64,000 nucleotides of DNA from Candidula unifasciata (GCA_905116865.2 CAJHNH020000224.1:2418910-2482909); one strand, 5' to 3'; positions 9,101-17,355 are shown, numbered from the stretch's first letter. Program-made: numbers and translations. The notes: generated by a model from the letters alone, not told the origin.

Positions 9101-11625
9101 TGGTAGGGAATCCCCATGATCTGCCACTGACTTTCCTTGAGGACTAACCAGTCTAAATGAGGTTGGCCTGGATGAGTTCTCTGCGGGGCAACACCTGTAG
9201 ATAAAAGGTCAAAGAGGACACCATATAAATGAGGCTAGATCATTTCCCATGAAATAAACCAGAAGGCTAACCCAGGGAACAAATGCCCGATGAAGTTGGA
9301 TGTGTCGGCTGAACGGTGCAAATATCACAACTATGCTGTAAACATGCATAGCACAATTACATCACTCAGATAAACAATAAAGAGGAAGAAGAAGTTCATA
9401 ATCTGTTTAAATCACAGTTAACCACTGGCAACATGAGAGCTAACAGAGGCTGGGGCATACAGAGAGAATAGCAGATGACAGAGAGGCAAAAACTGTGTAC
9501 TCAAGGGAGTTTAATGGGCGTAGACCACAAGGCAGACCAAGAAGACAATGGAGAGATAATATTCAAGCAGACCTACAGTCAACTGAAAAGAAAGGGCTGG
9601 TCACAGAAATAAATGGAGGCAGCTGATATCTGCAGCATTTATTTCCAATGGCTCAGAATGCTAAAGAAAACACTGTCTGAGAATTTAACCATATATAGGT
9701 ATGTCTTCATGTAAGGAAAGAGAAGGAGGAGAAAGGCAAAAAGCAGCAGAAAAATAGGAAGATAAAAATATGAGGAAAGAGGAGAACTATGCACAGGAGA
9801 AGAAGCAGAAAATGAAGAAGCAGGAGGTGGACAAGAAGTGTAGGAGGAAGAAGAAATGGGATAGGGAAAGAAGAGAAGTAGTACTTACCTTTTCAACAAA
9901 TTTCTTTCCCAGTCTAGAGTCTGTGTCTTTGGGCAACTCTTCTGTCCTGTGACAATTAATCCGCTGCCCGCTCTCAGATGCTGCAGTCTTGTTTGTGAGT
10001 TTACTAGTGTCTCTGAAATCGTTGTTGATGTAATCCTGCTGACAGGCATTGCTGGAGACCTTGGTGGAAGTTGCAGTGGCTGCTGGCTTGCCATTGTTTA
10101 AAATGGTGTCAGGAGTGCCTTTAACTCCAGAAAGGTTGGCTGGTTTATTAAGAACTGGTGTGGTCTTGTTTGAAGTTAAATTCTCAGCTAGATTTTGTAC
10201 CTTGTTTTTGTTTTCATACTGGAAGATTCTTTTTGGATCAAAAAACAAATCTTTCTTCGGGGCCGTTTGCTGAGACGATGAACTAGTAAGTTTTGAAGAC
10301 AATGGCGGTTTGGCAGGCTGGGCTAGTTTTGCTTTATCAGACTCTTCCCCTAAAGATCCTTTCAGCACAGACTTAGAGTCTAACACATTGCTCTTTCCCG
10401 GGAGCTTGAACAGTTGTTCATCCTTTTTTAATTTCTTCTCAAAGGTGTTGTTTTTAATACTGTCTTCACTATGAGAATGATCAGGTTTAGCACCAAATAT
10501 TGGTCCATGTTTATGTGTTTTTGCAACATCAGAGTAAGATAGCTTTAATAAATCTGCAGACAATGTTGCTTCAGATGATGGGCCACGTGTCTGAGGCTGA
10601 CTAGGGATTGCTTTATCTGGTGAGTGAATTTTGTTAGCATTCCGCAAATTCCATTGTTTGCTCGTGGTATAAGGCCTATGTTTCTGCGGGCTTATAACAG
10701 TGGTATTTACATTTGAATGACCTTGCCTGTCTGTTTTGCTTCCAGCATCCTGAATGACACTTAGTGGGTCAAACATCTGTAAGTATGCTGTTACATCATC
10801 TTCAGTTGTCTCTGGAAAACTTGATGTTTCTGGAAAATTATCCAAGTTCTGCGTTTTGTGTGTGGAAAGCTGATGTGCAGTACTACTATGACTAAATGGG
10901 AGTGGTGCACCAAGAAAATTAACATGTGACCAGTTCTCACCAGAAATCTTACTGGACAGTCCTCCATCAGCAGTGCTGCCAACTAGTGTTACTCCTTCCA
11001 GTAGCACATTCTCGGACGTAACTGTACTACAGCGAGTATCTTTATCTAATGGACTTGACTGCGAGTGACAATCTGAAGTGCCCAGACCTACCAAAATCTC
11101 ATGAAATGATTGACGATGCATTTGCTGATGCAACTGAGAATTAGAGTCAATATCTTCATAATTGAAAGTATGATTTGCTCTCTGAAAGTCAGGCTGTAAC
11201 TTGGACTGTCTTTGGCTGTCAAAACTGCATCTCTGCATTCTCTTCTTAGAAGCATCTGTTAATTCTCCAGTTAAACCGTCTTTAACTTTAAACTTTGGTA
11301 AAGTATTCCTTCTATTCCAATCAAAGTGGTTGTGGCCAATAAACTCAGCGCTGCCATTAAATACTCCAAAATCAGTGAGAATGCTGTTTGTGTCTGAATT
11401 CACTTGAACTGGTTCAGACAGTGGAACAAAATCTGGCAAATCTAGTGGATTCCATGAGCAGAGATTTTTTAATGCTGCCTGATCTGCTTGTGGAGAAATT
11501 CTACTAAATGGTGTCCAATGTTCACTGAAGTTAGAGGAAGCACTTGCTCCAATCTCATCTGGTTTGGCAGCCAGTCTCGAAAACTGATGGGAAACTGGAC
11601 AGTGTGGATTTTTGTTCTCATCCAT
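779..11625 (-). CDS. DNAJC14-like ER membrane J-protein (partial gene)
   Basis: Four minus-strand exons (11652-9889, 6540-6408, 2233-2128, 951-779) have AG/GT borders, and their phases fit at every junction (0, 1, 2, 1). They encode about 716 residues, starting at ATG 11625. Residues 1-579 are Ser/Asn/Lys-rich and look disordered. About 645-671 is strongly hydrophobic (LLKLLIIMLWIILLF, then YGVISLLMVLIG) and should be one long or two short membrane segments. The tail GLEENICLPATG resembles the stretch just before the J domain in DNAJC14-type proteins, which are ER membrane co-chaperones with a long N-terminal region followed by membrane segments. The J domain itself is not in the window, so the name is an inference from layout and short similarity, not from the diagnostic HPD motif. 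Introns hold SINEs, LINE stubs and a minisatellite. Confidence 0.5.
1335..1412 (+). mobile_element. LINE family L1, 3' stub
   Basis: The last ~60 bases of a LINE ORF (GGCATGATGCCCATGTC and GGCAAGGCACTTGATG) run into a (GATGAT)n tail. The same ending recurs at 6290, 24870, 42250 and 58200, and on the other strand at 34160 and 54030. Family L1 here means LINE copies whose last codons encode an IAHASRQGT-like end and whose 3' tail is (GAT)n. Confidence 0.7.
1849..2095. repeat. Purine-rich GAA/GAG tract
   Basis: About 245 bases are nearly all A and G on the plus strand, in irregular GAAGAAG, GAGGAGG and AAGGTA blocks. It is polypyrimidine on the gene's own (minus) strand and lies downstream of the exon ending at 2128, so it is intronic. 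It could form a triplex. Confidence 0.7.
2128..2233 (-). CDS. Exon of DNAJC14-like gene (first membrane segment)
   Basis: The acceptor is TTTTTTTCAG before 2233 and the donor is CTT/GTAAGT at 2128/2127. The 106-nt exon takes two bases from a split codon and leaves two. In that frame it reads KWCSIPWSKLSHYG, then a hydrophobic run LLKLLIIMLWIILL. A second frame is also open (with WYYLYYQPVEV). The first is preferred because it alone fits the phase of both neighbours and continues into the next hydrophobic segment. Confidence 0.55.
2254..2382. repeat. Direct repeat, 47-48 bp, two copies 81 bp apart
   Basis: The block starting TATTGCAATGCTCTAAAATG occurs at 2254-2301 and again at 2335-2382 with no visible mismatch. 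It lies directly upstream (on the minus strand) of the acceptor of the exon at 2233. Confidence 0.8.
2508..2715 (-). mobile_element. SINE family D, diverged copy
   Basis: Family D is a ~220-bp tRNA-derived SINE. On its own strand it starts with a box-A-like GTAGTTGGATAAAC, has a box-B-like GGTTCACTCCCGG, carries CGAAAGGTTGTGATATCC, and ends near CTTCTGGATACTAAAAC. This copy matches the 25.4-kb and 22.5-kb copies across most of its length, but its box B is damaged and its middle is shortened. Confidence 0.75.
2716..2984. other. Unassigned intron sequence
   Basis: The stretch includes a GTGGTGGTGGTAGTAG run (about 2838-2868), a CAACAACAACAAC run and a CTT run (2976-2992). Nothing coding is recognised. 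Confidence 0.4.
2985..3215 (+). mobile_element. SINE family E, 5' part, with 22-base C-run
   Basis: Family E carries TTGTGGT.TACAGC.AGGCTGTGAT and CTAATTAGTCATC in its 5' half. Its 3' half ends in TTTACAGCTGATGAA..GAAGAAGAAG. Here the 5' half is seen (AGCGAGGCTGTGATATATC, then CTAATTAGTCATC), running into a homopolymer of C at about 3160-3181. The same head occurs at 12140-12240 and 59830. Confidence 0.6.
3216..4130. other. Unassigned intron sequence
   Basis: The sequence is AT-rich and single-copy in appearance. No splice-bounded open frame was recognised on either strand. A GAGGAGGAAGA-type purine tract begins at about 4010 and leads into the minisatellite. Confidence 0.4.
4160..4836. repeat. 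Purine-rich minisatellite
   Basis: About 20 tandem copies of a 27-36 bp unit built on TTAGAGGCAGTGGAGAAAGG plus a variable GGAGGAGG block. The central units (4430-4800) are almost identical. Open frames run through it on both strands (RGSGERR-type on plus, LLSPLPLTLP-type on minus) only because the unit has no stop codon in those frames. Nothing indicates that it is translated. Confidence 0.9.
4837..4990 (-). mobile_element. LINE family L3, 3' stub
   Basis: Minus-strand translation gives RITSEKLYNSTMCLW and ends YISLDTHSGKRGSEEDEE, the C-terminal tail of a LINE ORF. The same tail is at 38085 (plus), 39705 (minus), 32625 (plus) and 52855 (minus). The minisatellite abuts the 3' end. Confidence 0.75.
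4991..5505. other. Unassigned intron sequence
   Basis: The block 5150-5370 repeats part of the L3-type ending (AAACTTTATTTTCAAAGGGT; similar wording recurs at 41600). Otherwise no feature was recognised. Confidence 0.35.
5506..5598. mobile_element. Short TTAA-flanked MITE
   Basis: The element is 85 bp (5510-5594) between TTAA at 5506 and TTAA at 5595. The left end is CCCTTTCAGTTCTATAG. The right end read inward is CACATTCAGACTCTAAG, an imperfect inverted repeat. It resembles the other TTAA elements in this window that begin CTCTTTCAG. Confidence 0.5.
5620..5880 (+). mobile_element. tRNA-derived SINE, degenerate
   Basis: A box-A-like CTTGGCAAAGTAGTTAAGC (5630) is followed about 30 bases later by a box-B-like GGTTGTGGGTTCATTTC. 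The spacing is tRNA-like, but no complete tRNA fold is present. The rest of the element is not matched to another copy here. Confidence 0.45.
6075..6297 (+). mobile_element. LINE family L1, C-terminal stub
   Basis: Plus-strand translation has RGRGRPREMMLDGL, then WHGGISSRELFQATRDRD and RCMRAYANWQGT, ending in (GATGAT)n. This is the conserved tail after the reverse transcriptase of a LINE ORF2. It is interrupted by a stop and carries no catalytic domain. Confidence 0.8.
6408..6540 (-). CDS. Exon of DNAJC14-like gene
   Basis: The acceptor is CTCTTGCTCTGTAG before 6540, and the exon opens in phase 0 exactly as needed after the exon ending at 9889. It encodes 44 residues starting TFATHPSSTGLSCKDG and ending KQSWPSKVRKQI. 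The donor is taken as TTG/GTACAA at 6408/6407, which is below consensus. It is supported by leaving one base, which fits the next exon. The other two frames contain stops. Confidence 0.5.
6677..7240. mobile_element. Probable TTAA-type MITE, ~556 bp
   Basis: TTAA at 6677 is followed by CCCTCTCACCCCAGGAA. The far end, read inward from 7236, is CCATCTTTCACCCCGAGAA and is followed outside by TTGA, one change from TTAA. The interior is AT-rich and noncoding. The inverted ends are imperfect, so the call is moderate. Confidence 0.45.
7330..7705 (+). pseudogene. LINE fragment: RNase H-like piece joined to RT thumb-like piece
   Basis: One open frame (7365-7703) first reads VPTGKYCHNYDAETQAILA, like the part of a LINE RNase H carrying the NYxAE acidic motif. 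It then reads THKYLGKTFNCSKILREEI and NKMPIRLIVLYGSKT, like the segment after the palm of a LINE reverse transcriptase. RNase H normally lies downstream of RT, so the order is reversed. The simplest reading is two retroelement fragments fused by insertion. Confidence 0.6.
7845..8020 (-). mobile_element. LINE family L4, 3' stub
   Basis: The opening TTCGTTCGGTTGAAATAAATT is the complement of the L4 ending (CAACTTATTTCAGGCGAACG plus GAA tail) seen at 34915 (minus), 56450 (plus) and 59080 (plus). Followed inward, the fragment reads KFILETTLQI-type sequence and then decays. Confidence 0.65.
8021..9424. other. Unassigned intron sequence
   Basis: Mixed composition. A few short internal echoes occur (GTGACAGGCAAAG at 8572, GTGACAGACAAGG at 8617, AGACAGATAAGG at 8705), spaced 45-90 bases apart like a decayed tandem repeat. 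No splice-bounded coding exon or known element was recognised. An open frame at 8756-8992 (minus) has no family signature. Confidence 0.35.
9425..9670 (+). mobile_element. LINE family L2, C-terminal stub
   Basis: Degenerate plus-strand copy of the L2 tail: RGWGIQRE, then GRRPQGRPRRQWRDNIQ and a WRQLISAA-like end. Better copies lie at 45246-45525 and 46220-46640. L2 means LINE tails with RPRGRPRRRWRDNIQTDL and an ISAAMNL end, with a GAAGAAG tail. Confidence 0.75.
9671..9888. other. Purine-rich intron start next to exon donor
   Basis: Positions 9715-9880 are about 90% purine on the plus strand (GGAGGAGAAAGG, GAAGAAGCAG). On the minus strand this is a polypyrimidine block directly after the donor at 9888. 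The exon frame stays open through it for 33 codons but encodes mostly Leu, Ser, Phe and Cys, as expected from pyrimidine-rich intron sequence. Confidence 0.6.
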
Positions 11626-11652
11626 TTTTGCTTACTATTTAAAAGGCTGATT
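9889..11652 (-). CDS. Large coding exon of DNAJC14-like gene (residues 1-579)
   Basis: Acceptor TTATTTCTCAG sits before 11652. After 27 untranslated bases (containing TAG and TAA in frame), ATG 11625 opens 579 codons to the donor AAG/GTAAGT at 9889/9888. This is the longest non-repeat open frame in the window. The protein is polar and low in structure, with Ser/Thr/Asn runs, a Lys-rich stretch near 390-430 (FEKKLKKDEQLFKLPGK) and a short motif LSYSDVAKTHK near 370. CSWNPLDLPDFVP (about 56-68) resembles a PABP-binding PAM2 motif but has one residue too many. No enzymatic domain is seen. Confidence 0.8.
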
Positions 11653-12119
11653 CTGAGAAATAAAAAAAAAAAAAACAATTACTCCAGTGGGACATCACTA
11701 GATGTAATACAATCCAGTATCCAAAGAAAAGTGGTTGGATAAATACACCTAATTTTTCTCGTCAAGACTCACTTCATCTCTTTTCTAGAAAGGGAAAATG
11801 TGTTATTTTCAGACTAAGGAAAGGACACAACAGACTTCACCAACATAATTCTGAACTTTTTGGTGTAGGAAACATAAAGACGTGTCCTTGCAGTTTGCAC
11901 CATAAACTGCTGAGCATGTACTCCAACAGTGTCAGCTGTGCGTTGCCAACAGAGACACATTTTAGCCTGTTTTAACCACAATACAATACACAGGGAGATA
12001 TGGACTGCACAATAGCTTTCATAAAGGCTACCGGCCTCCTGATATAAGTTTTCTTATAGAAGGATCAAAAAAGAAAAAAGACTAAATGTTATAAATTTCA
12101 GTGATGAGGAAACCTTCTT
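11653..12119 (-). other. Intron 1 sequence upstream of coding exon
   Basis: A T-rich tract (as A14 on plus at 11660) provides the polypyrimidine tract for the acceptor. Nothing else was recognised. Confidence 0.4.
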
Positions 12120-12725
12120 CTTTTTTTGCTTCTCCTTACAAGGGCAGCTGACATATTGTGGTAAAATTTACAGCTAGGCTGTGATATCTGCACCTTCCGG
12201 TCCAACACTTTCAATTATAGCAAAGGACTAATTAGTCATCTTTTGCAACAAAACTGTTGCCGGGGGGGGGGGGGGTGTGGTGGATCTATTCCCCCCCCCT
12301 CCCTCTCCCAAAGGCACCCTGGAACCTACTAGTGGAAGAAACAAACAAAATATTGCAGTTTGTTGCATCACATATTGTGCAATATTTTGACAGGTGCATA
12401 ACTATAGAATATCCCTGTGTGTGGGTTCCGGAGCCCCATTGGGGGGGGGGGGGGGGGGGGGGCAAAAGAATAGACCTACTGCCCTCTAACAAGCAAACTG
12501 CTAAAAAAAATTACTAATTTTGAGTGTTTCCTTCAGAGTTAGGATGAATCTGCCTGACAGGTAAGGAAACAAAAGTCTACACACAAGTCAGCCAGATCTG
12601 TAAAATGCCTGTGCATGCAAAACTCAAGTTCTGGAACAAGACCAAAATCCAGAAGTGGATGAACAACCAGAATGTTATGCCAGAATTAACAGCCGGTGAA
12701 AGCCAAGAAGAGGAAGAGATTACAG
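12120..12725 (+). mobile_element. SINE family E, long copy with G-runs
   Basis: The head reads ACAGCTAGGCTGTGATATC, then CTAATTAGTCATC. The 3' half reads GTGGGTTCCGGAGCCCC, GATCTGTAAAATGC and AGAAGTGGATGAACAACCAG, ending CAGCCGGTGAAAGCC..GAAGAGG. Homopolymer G runs at 12263-12274 and about 12438-12462 and a C run at 12290-12298 sit where other copies have GC-rich linkers. It may be two abutting copies. Confidence 0.7.
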
Positions 12726-12800
12726 AATTCATTAAAAAAAATAATTAGGCATAACAATTAATCATTTTAAATGGAATACAGAAACCACAGTCTATAGCTT

Positions 12801-13174
12801 AACTGTATATTACACAGTGGGGCTATGTGGTCTCGAGGCATGGTGTCCGCCTCAAGTGCTAGAGGTTCACGGTTCAATTCCCGGTAAGGGCTGAGATTTT
12901 TTCATGTGGACTAGGACTTCTAGTAATTCCTCCGGTCTCTGGGTAGTGAGATCAGATGCTTTTGTGCATTGTTGCACATGTAAAAAAATCCCTTGGCAGT
13001 TGGAAATCGAAAACAGAAGTCTAAATTCGCTGCCCGGGCAAAATTTACAGTAAAAAATCTACCCAAGGTATTTCAGGATCCTCACCGGTGCAATAGAACC
13101 TGTGCAGAGCTTCTTGAGACTCGTGTGCCATGATGTTAATCCGTTGTTCAAAACCTCAAACTGTATATTACACA
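12801..13174 (+). mobile_element. SINE family A with perfect 16-bp TSD
   Basis: The 342-bp element (12817-13158) is flanked by AACTGTATATTACACA at 12801-12816 and 13159-13174. Box A is GTGGTCTCGAGGCATGG; box B is GGTTCACGGTTCAATTCCC. The body contains TCTGGGTAGTGAGATC and AAAAAAATCCCTTGGCAGTTGG. The tRNA-derived head and TSD show LINE-mediated insertion. Confidence 0.9.
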
Positions 13175-13262
13175 AGTCTAAGATGACCAGTCAATACTTA
13201 CTGAGATATTGAAAATATCATGGAAGCTGTCTTTACTTCCCAGAACAGGTTTGCCAGATAGT

Positions 13263-13512
13263 TGCCGTCTGTGGCTTAGGTATTGTGCGCATGCTTTGTA
13301 ATGCCCTGGTGCCAGGTTCTATCCCAACTGTGGGTGATTTGGCAGCAGACCACCATGGATTGGTTTTAACGCTGGTACTGAGAGCTTACCATTCAGGAAG
13401 CGATAGCAAACTACTGAATGTAAATTGCCTGGTAAAATCACAAATAGCCAACAAAAATTTTGGGTTGGTTCTGCAAAATCTTGTGACAAAAACAACTACT
13501 TTTGTGATGTAA
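13263..13512 (+). mobile_element. SINE family B copy
   Basis: Family B: box A TGTGGCTTAGGTATTG; box B GGTTCTATCCCAACTG; body GATTTGGCAGCAGACCA; end GGTTCTGCAAAATCTTGT. Better-preserved copies end GTAAAGGATACGCAACTAAC. Other copies lie at 16.6, 20.3, 30.0, 41.4, 45.0, 53.1, 53.8 and 61.4 kb. Confidence 0.85.
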
Positions 13513-13610
13513 TTTATTTTATCCTCACCTTGATTAGGATTCTAATCTTACTTAGAAATGGAGGCATAATTTGAGCACATTCTAGAGTTTGTAATTTAAA
13601 TTTAGTTGTC

Positions 13611-13945
13611 TTAAATGTTTAATTGCCTGGCTTTCTAGGGTAGTTGGATAAACAGGATTGTGCGGTGACTGGGTGACGAACTCCTTGTGGTCCGGATTCA
13701 CTTAAATGTTTAATTGCCTGGCTTTCTAGGGTAGTTGGATAAACAGGATTGCGCGGTGACTGGGTGACGAACTCCTTGTGGTCCGGATTCACTCCCGTGG
13801 TACGCAAAAAAGCCCCATTTCTCCCAGATTTATGGTATTTACAATGGAATCAAGGCCGAAAGGTTGTGATATCCATAATAATACCAAGCCTAAGGGTTAA
13901 CAACTCATGGCTTCTGGATACTAAAACAAACAAACGTTTAATTAC
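13611..13945 (+). mobile_element. SINE family D with tandemly duplicated head
   Basis: A 91-bp head (TTAAATGTTTAATTGCCTGG to GTCCGGATTCAC) occurs twice, at 13611-13701 and 13702-13792, differing at about one base (TGTGCGG versus TGCGCGG). The second copy runs into the full body (GGCCGAAAGGTTGTGATATC) and the tail CTAAAACAAACAAACG. Each head carries box A and box B, so the element has two potential Pol III promoters. Confidence 0.85.
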
Positions 13946-14931
13946 CTGTTAAAAGATGTGTAAATGACATGATTTATGGAAGGAGGGAGATCAAAAGACC
14001 AGAACTTCAAGCGGGCTGGTGCATCCAATTCATAGACCAGACCTTTAAAAAAATTAAGTTTGGTTGTTTGTTCCTTCTAACATATGACCACCAGAAGGCT
14101 CGAGCTGTCCATTGCAATATCCAGAATGAAAAGCAATGCATTTTTTTTATCAAGCAAGTGCCGTCTCATCTCTACAGTGAACTAGCTGCAGTGAATCTTC
14201 AACATTCTCTGACTCAAATCCTGTTTGTACACTCAGGCTGTTTGTTTATCTCTTGATAATATCCTCCAGCTTGGAAGTGTCTGCTTTTTGCTTGTTCACT
14301 GCTCCATTACTATTTTTGTAGGTGTCATGTTTGTTAACATAGCTGCAACATTTCATTTCTATTTCTTATAACAACATTTTTGTCATCAAAATTTCTCTTT
14401 TTCATCCTTTGTTTTACATTAAATTCTTTTACTTCCTTCTTCTTCTATCTTTCTGTCAGAAAATGTAAATCAGGAGGCCGGTAGCCTTTATGAAGCTAAT
14501 GTGCAGTCTGTATATTGTGTGTGTACCATACAGTTTTGTCTTCATTGTGGTTGGAACAGGCCAGATTGCGTTTCAGACCTGTTGTCAGCGTGCAGTTGAC
14601 AGTGTTGGAGTACTTAGAGCACATGCTCAGCATTTTCAGTTGACAAGTTGCAGGGGCATGTCTCTGTTTATCCACACCCCTAGGTCTTCACTTCGGTTTC
14701 ATAAATGCTTGTTCGTGTGTGTGTGTATGTGGTGTTAGTGTGTGGTGGATGTGTATTGTACAATGTAAAGATTAGTTTAGTAAATAGTTACTTTAAAAAT
14801 ATATTATATTATATCCACCTTTATTTTCTACAGGCTGCCACTCCTCCAGCGTTTAGTGTACACATTCTGGTCTCTTCTTACCCAGGGCAAGAATAATCAT
14901 AATGTATTGTATAAAGAATGAAATTTACTTA
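13946..14931. other. Unassigned sequence
   Basis: Contains a short TG-rich tract (14717-14750) and T-rich stretches. On the plus strand an acceptor-like TTTTCTACAG at 14833 precedes 21 open codons, but no donor or partner exon is apparent. Treated as intron. Confidence 0.35.
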
Positions 14932-14976
14932 TCACAACACACTAGCACCTTCCGCGTAAGACGCCCCGAAGCTTAC

Positions 14977-15120
14977 CAGGGAAGTAAATCCAAGAGTAGC
15001 CAGCAGGTTTCCGTTTAGTTTCGACATGACGCACTCACCACAAAAACACTCAACCCTTTTCTCGGTAACAGTCAACCACAAGTATCGCTTCCGCTGTTGA
15101 TAACGAGACTGCGCACTCAC
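14977..15120 (-). other. Probable 5' exon of DNAJC14-like gene with a short uORF
   Basis: On the minus strand, a GC-balanced, repeat-free stretch runs to a good donor CTG/GTAAGC at 14977/14976. ATG at 15027 opens 17 codons (MSKLNGNLLATLGFTSL). If spliced to the acceptor at 11652, the frame continues NQPFK and stops. The stop lies 9 bases before the main ATG, making a 22-codon uORF. Alternatively this is the first coding exon of another gene. No cDNA evidence is available. Confidence 0.4.
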
Positions 15121-15230
15121 TCTGCAATGGTGGATTTGTCAGGACAAGAATCCCATTTTAACGTTTCTGCTTTTTCTTTCTTTCTCCCTGTCATTGGTTT
15201 TCATATGAGAAGATCAGATGCCTCTATGAA
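15121..15230 (-). promoter_or_regulatory. Candidate promoter region
   Basis: Immediately upstream of the putative first exon on the minus strand there is an AACCAATGAC block (CCAAT box, plus 15191-15200) and a pyrimidine-rich stretch. The exon start contains a TGCGCA half-site. No TATA box is evident. Position relative to the exon is the main support. Confidence 0.3.
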
Positions 15231-15295
15231 AGATGTCTTATAATGATCCATACAGTTTTGACATAGGGTGCTGGAACCTCCACCCCTCTTTTTGT

Positions 15296-15500
15296 GTGCC
15301 TAGTTCTGAGGTTTGATCAACGGATCAACATCATGACACACGGGTTAGTGCTCCGTTCTTCTAACTCAAGTCTGAGTCCGAAGAAGCTAGCTTAACACAG
15401 TGCACAGGCTCTATAGCACCGGCGAGGATCCCGAAATACCTCGGGTAGATTTTTAACTCCAAATTTTGCCCCGGCAGCGCTGTAAGGCTACTCTGCCTGG
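15296..15500 (-). mobile_element. SINE family A, 3' half
   Basis: The complement matches the 12817 copy from the AAATTTTGCC block to the GTGTGCCATGATG block: CACCGGCGAGGATCCCG, CCTCGGGTAGATTTTT and TTTGCCCCGGCAGCG. The tRNA-like head is missing, so the copy is 5' truncated. Confidence 0.75.
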
Positions 15501-15880
15501 AAAATGTGCAGAGGGGCAGGTGCGCTCACCCCCACCAATCCATCTGTCGAAGTCATCTTTTAAGTATTTGTTTTTATGTTTCACATTTCCCCGTGTGGGT
15601 TCCCGGGCCCTGTTATAGTAAAAACAAGACCAGACCCACTGCCTACCCAGAAGCATGACGTAAGAGACGACTAACTTGGAGCTTCCATCGAAGTCGGAGT
15701 GCATTTGCCTGAGAGGTAAGGAACCAACAGTCTGCCTAAAAATGAGTCAGATCTGTAAAACGGATGCGAACGCAACACTCAGATTCTGGAAAAGGACCGC
15801 AGTCCAGAATTAGACGAACAACCAGAACTTTCCGTTCTGTTCTTGTTTTCCCTATAATAGAGCCCCGGAACCCACACGGG
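15501..15880 (+). mobile_element. SINE family E, rearranged copy
   Basis: From 15588 it reads CCGTGTGGGTTCCCGGGCCC, GCATGACGTAAGAGACGAC, GAAGTCGGAGTGCATTTGCC, GATCTGTAAAACGGATGCG and GACGAACAACCAGAACTTTCC. Then an inverted piece of the same element (CCCTATAATAGAGCCCCGG) closes it. Confidence 0.7.
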
Positions 15881-16138
15881 GAAATCCCCTTAACTGATTC
15901 TTACGGCAGGCTTGGGGAAAGGGGGGGGGGTCTGTGTTGTTATGCTGTGCTTTCTCAAATAGCCTTTGTAATGCACATACAACTATGTCGGAATATATTT
16001 TGACCTCCACATAATTCCTATTATTTTAAAATTGTCCTTAGCTTTTTATACTGTTATACCTCTGTTGTTTGTTCCTGATGTATGTCTCTACATACATCTA
16101 CATGTAGTTTTGAGTACCTTACATAATTCTCCAGGAGC

Positions 16139-16392
16139 CTCCGTCCGTGGTGTAGCGGCTAGACTCTCGCCTGTGGGTCAAAAGGTCGGGGTTTCAGTCC
16201 TGACGAAGCATGACTTAAAAAAAAAATGACCTTGGCTCCCAGGTCCAGCCTTAAATTGAGACCAGGTAAAGTCATGGGAAGTCAAGATGACCGGCGGTGT
16301 GTTGACCATATCACCCACCGTGTGTCGATTGGACCACAAAACATAGGTTTAGCCCTATATGCCCAGTACACCTAAAGGGGTGTTGACGTTGC

Positions 16393-16431
<39 letters not shown>
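16139..16431 (+). mobile_element. SINE family C, full copy ending in (CA)n
   Basis: Family C: box A GTGGTGTAGCGGCTAGAC; box B GGTCGGGGTTTCAGTCC; body GTCAAGATGACCGGCGGTG and TGTTGACCATATCACCCACC; then ATAGGTTTAGCCCTATA. An A-run follows the head. The copy ends at a (CA)17 tract (16397-16431). Confidence 0.85.
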
Positions 16432-16432
<1 letters not shown>

Positions 16433-16585
16433 AATCACTTTCAACAAGCATCCCCTAAAGGTGGAAGCTTTTGTTTATAATTGTGACTAGGTTTATGTGC
16501 GCCATATAAAATGACTTAACACTGCTCGCCACCAAATACCCCTGAGAAGGGCTCTTGCATTGTTGATGCGATCATTAGAGGTTAA

Positions 16586-16850
16586 GTTAGTTGCGTATCC
16601 TTTACATGACGTCGCAGAACCAACCCCAGCAAGCTTCTGGCTGTTGTGACGTTTCTCTAGGCAAATTTACGTCCAGTAGTTTGCCATTGTTCTGGACGGT
16701 CGGCCCCCTGCTACCACTGTCGAAACCAACGCAAGGCGCATGGCCTGCAGCTGGGATCGAACCCGGCACCCCGGATCATTAGAGACTGGTCCAAATACTG
16801 TTCCGACAGACGATGAAACCGTCTACCGGCCAGCTAATGGGTGACCCGGT
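16586..16850 (-). mobile_element. SINE family B, reverse copy
   Basis: It starts with the complement of the B tail (TTGCGTATCCTTTACATGAC, GCAGAACCAACCCC) and runs back to the box-B complement GCTGGGATCGAACCCGG at 16750. The head beyond 16790 is diverged. Confidence 0.8.
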
Positions 16851-17157
16851 CGCTGATGCCAAAGGAGTGGACAAGTTCTTTTACTTTACCTGGTTCTTCA
16901 TTCTATCTGCTTCGTTTTTATTGCATATTTATCCATATAACATTGCTTTAATTCGATAATACCTGCAGAAACCGATCATTTACTAGCTCGTTTTTCCGGC
17001 TGTGATTAATAATATTAAATTGCACTCATTGATTCAAATCGACTTACAACTGGCAGCGTCACGTCTCAACAAAAACAAAATTGAACTGGTACATTATCAA
17101 TATTTTTTATCTATTCATTATGAACTGGATGGTTCAATGTGCGATGATGATAATCTG
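16851..17157. other. Unassigned sequence
   Basis: AT-rich. No element or exon was recognised. Confidence 0.35.
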
Positions 17158-17160
17158 TCT

Positions 17161-17258
<98 letters not shown>

Positions 17259-17263
17259 CAACC

Positions 17264-17355
<92 letters not shown>

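Noticed and set aside
9787..9888. C-terminal extension of the 579-codon exon (33 more codons)
   Set aside because: A consensus donor GTAAGT lies at the exon end and the extension is translated polypyrimidine intron.
12817..12900. Functional tRNA genes at SINE heads (also 16141, 35853, 42450)
   Set aside because: Box A and box B are present but the cloverleaf arms do not pair and each is followed by a SINE body.
14833..14900. Plus-strand exon AATPPAFSVHILVSSYPGQE
   Set aside because: Acceptor-like site only; no upstream partner and it overlaps the presumed intron of the minus-strand gene.
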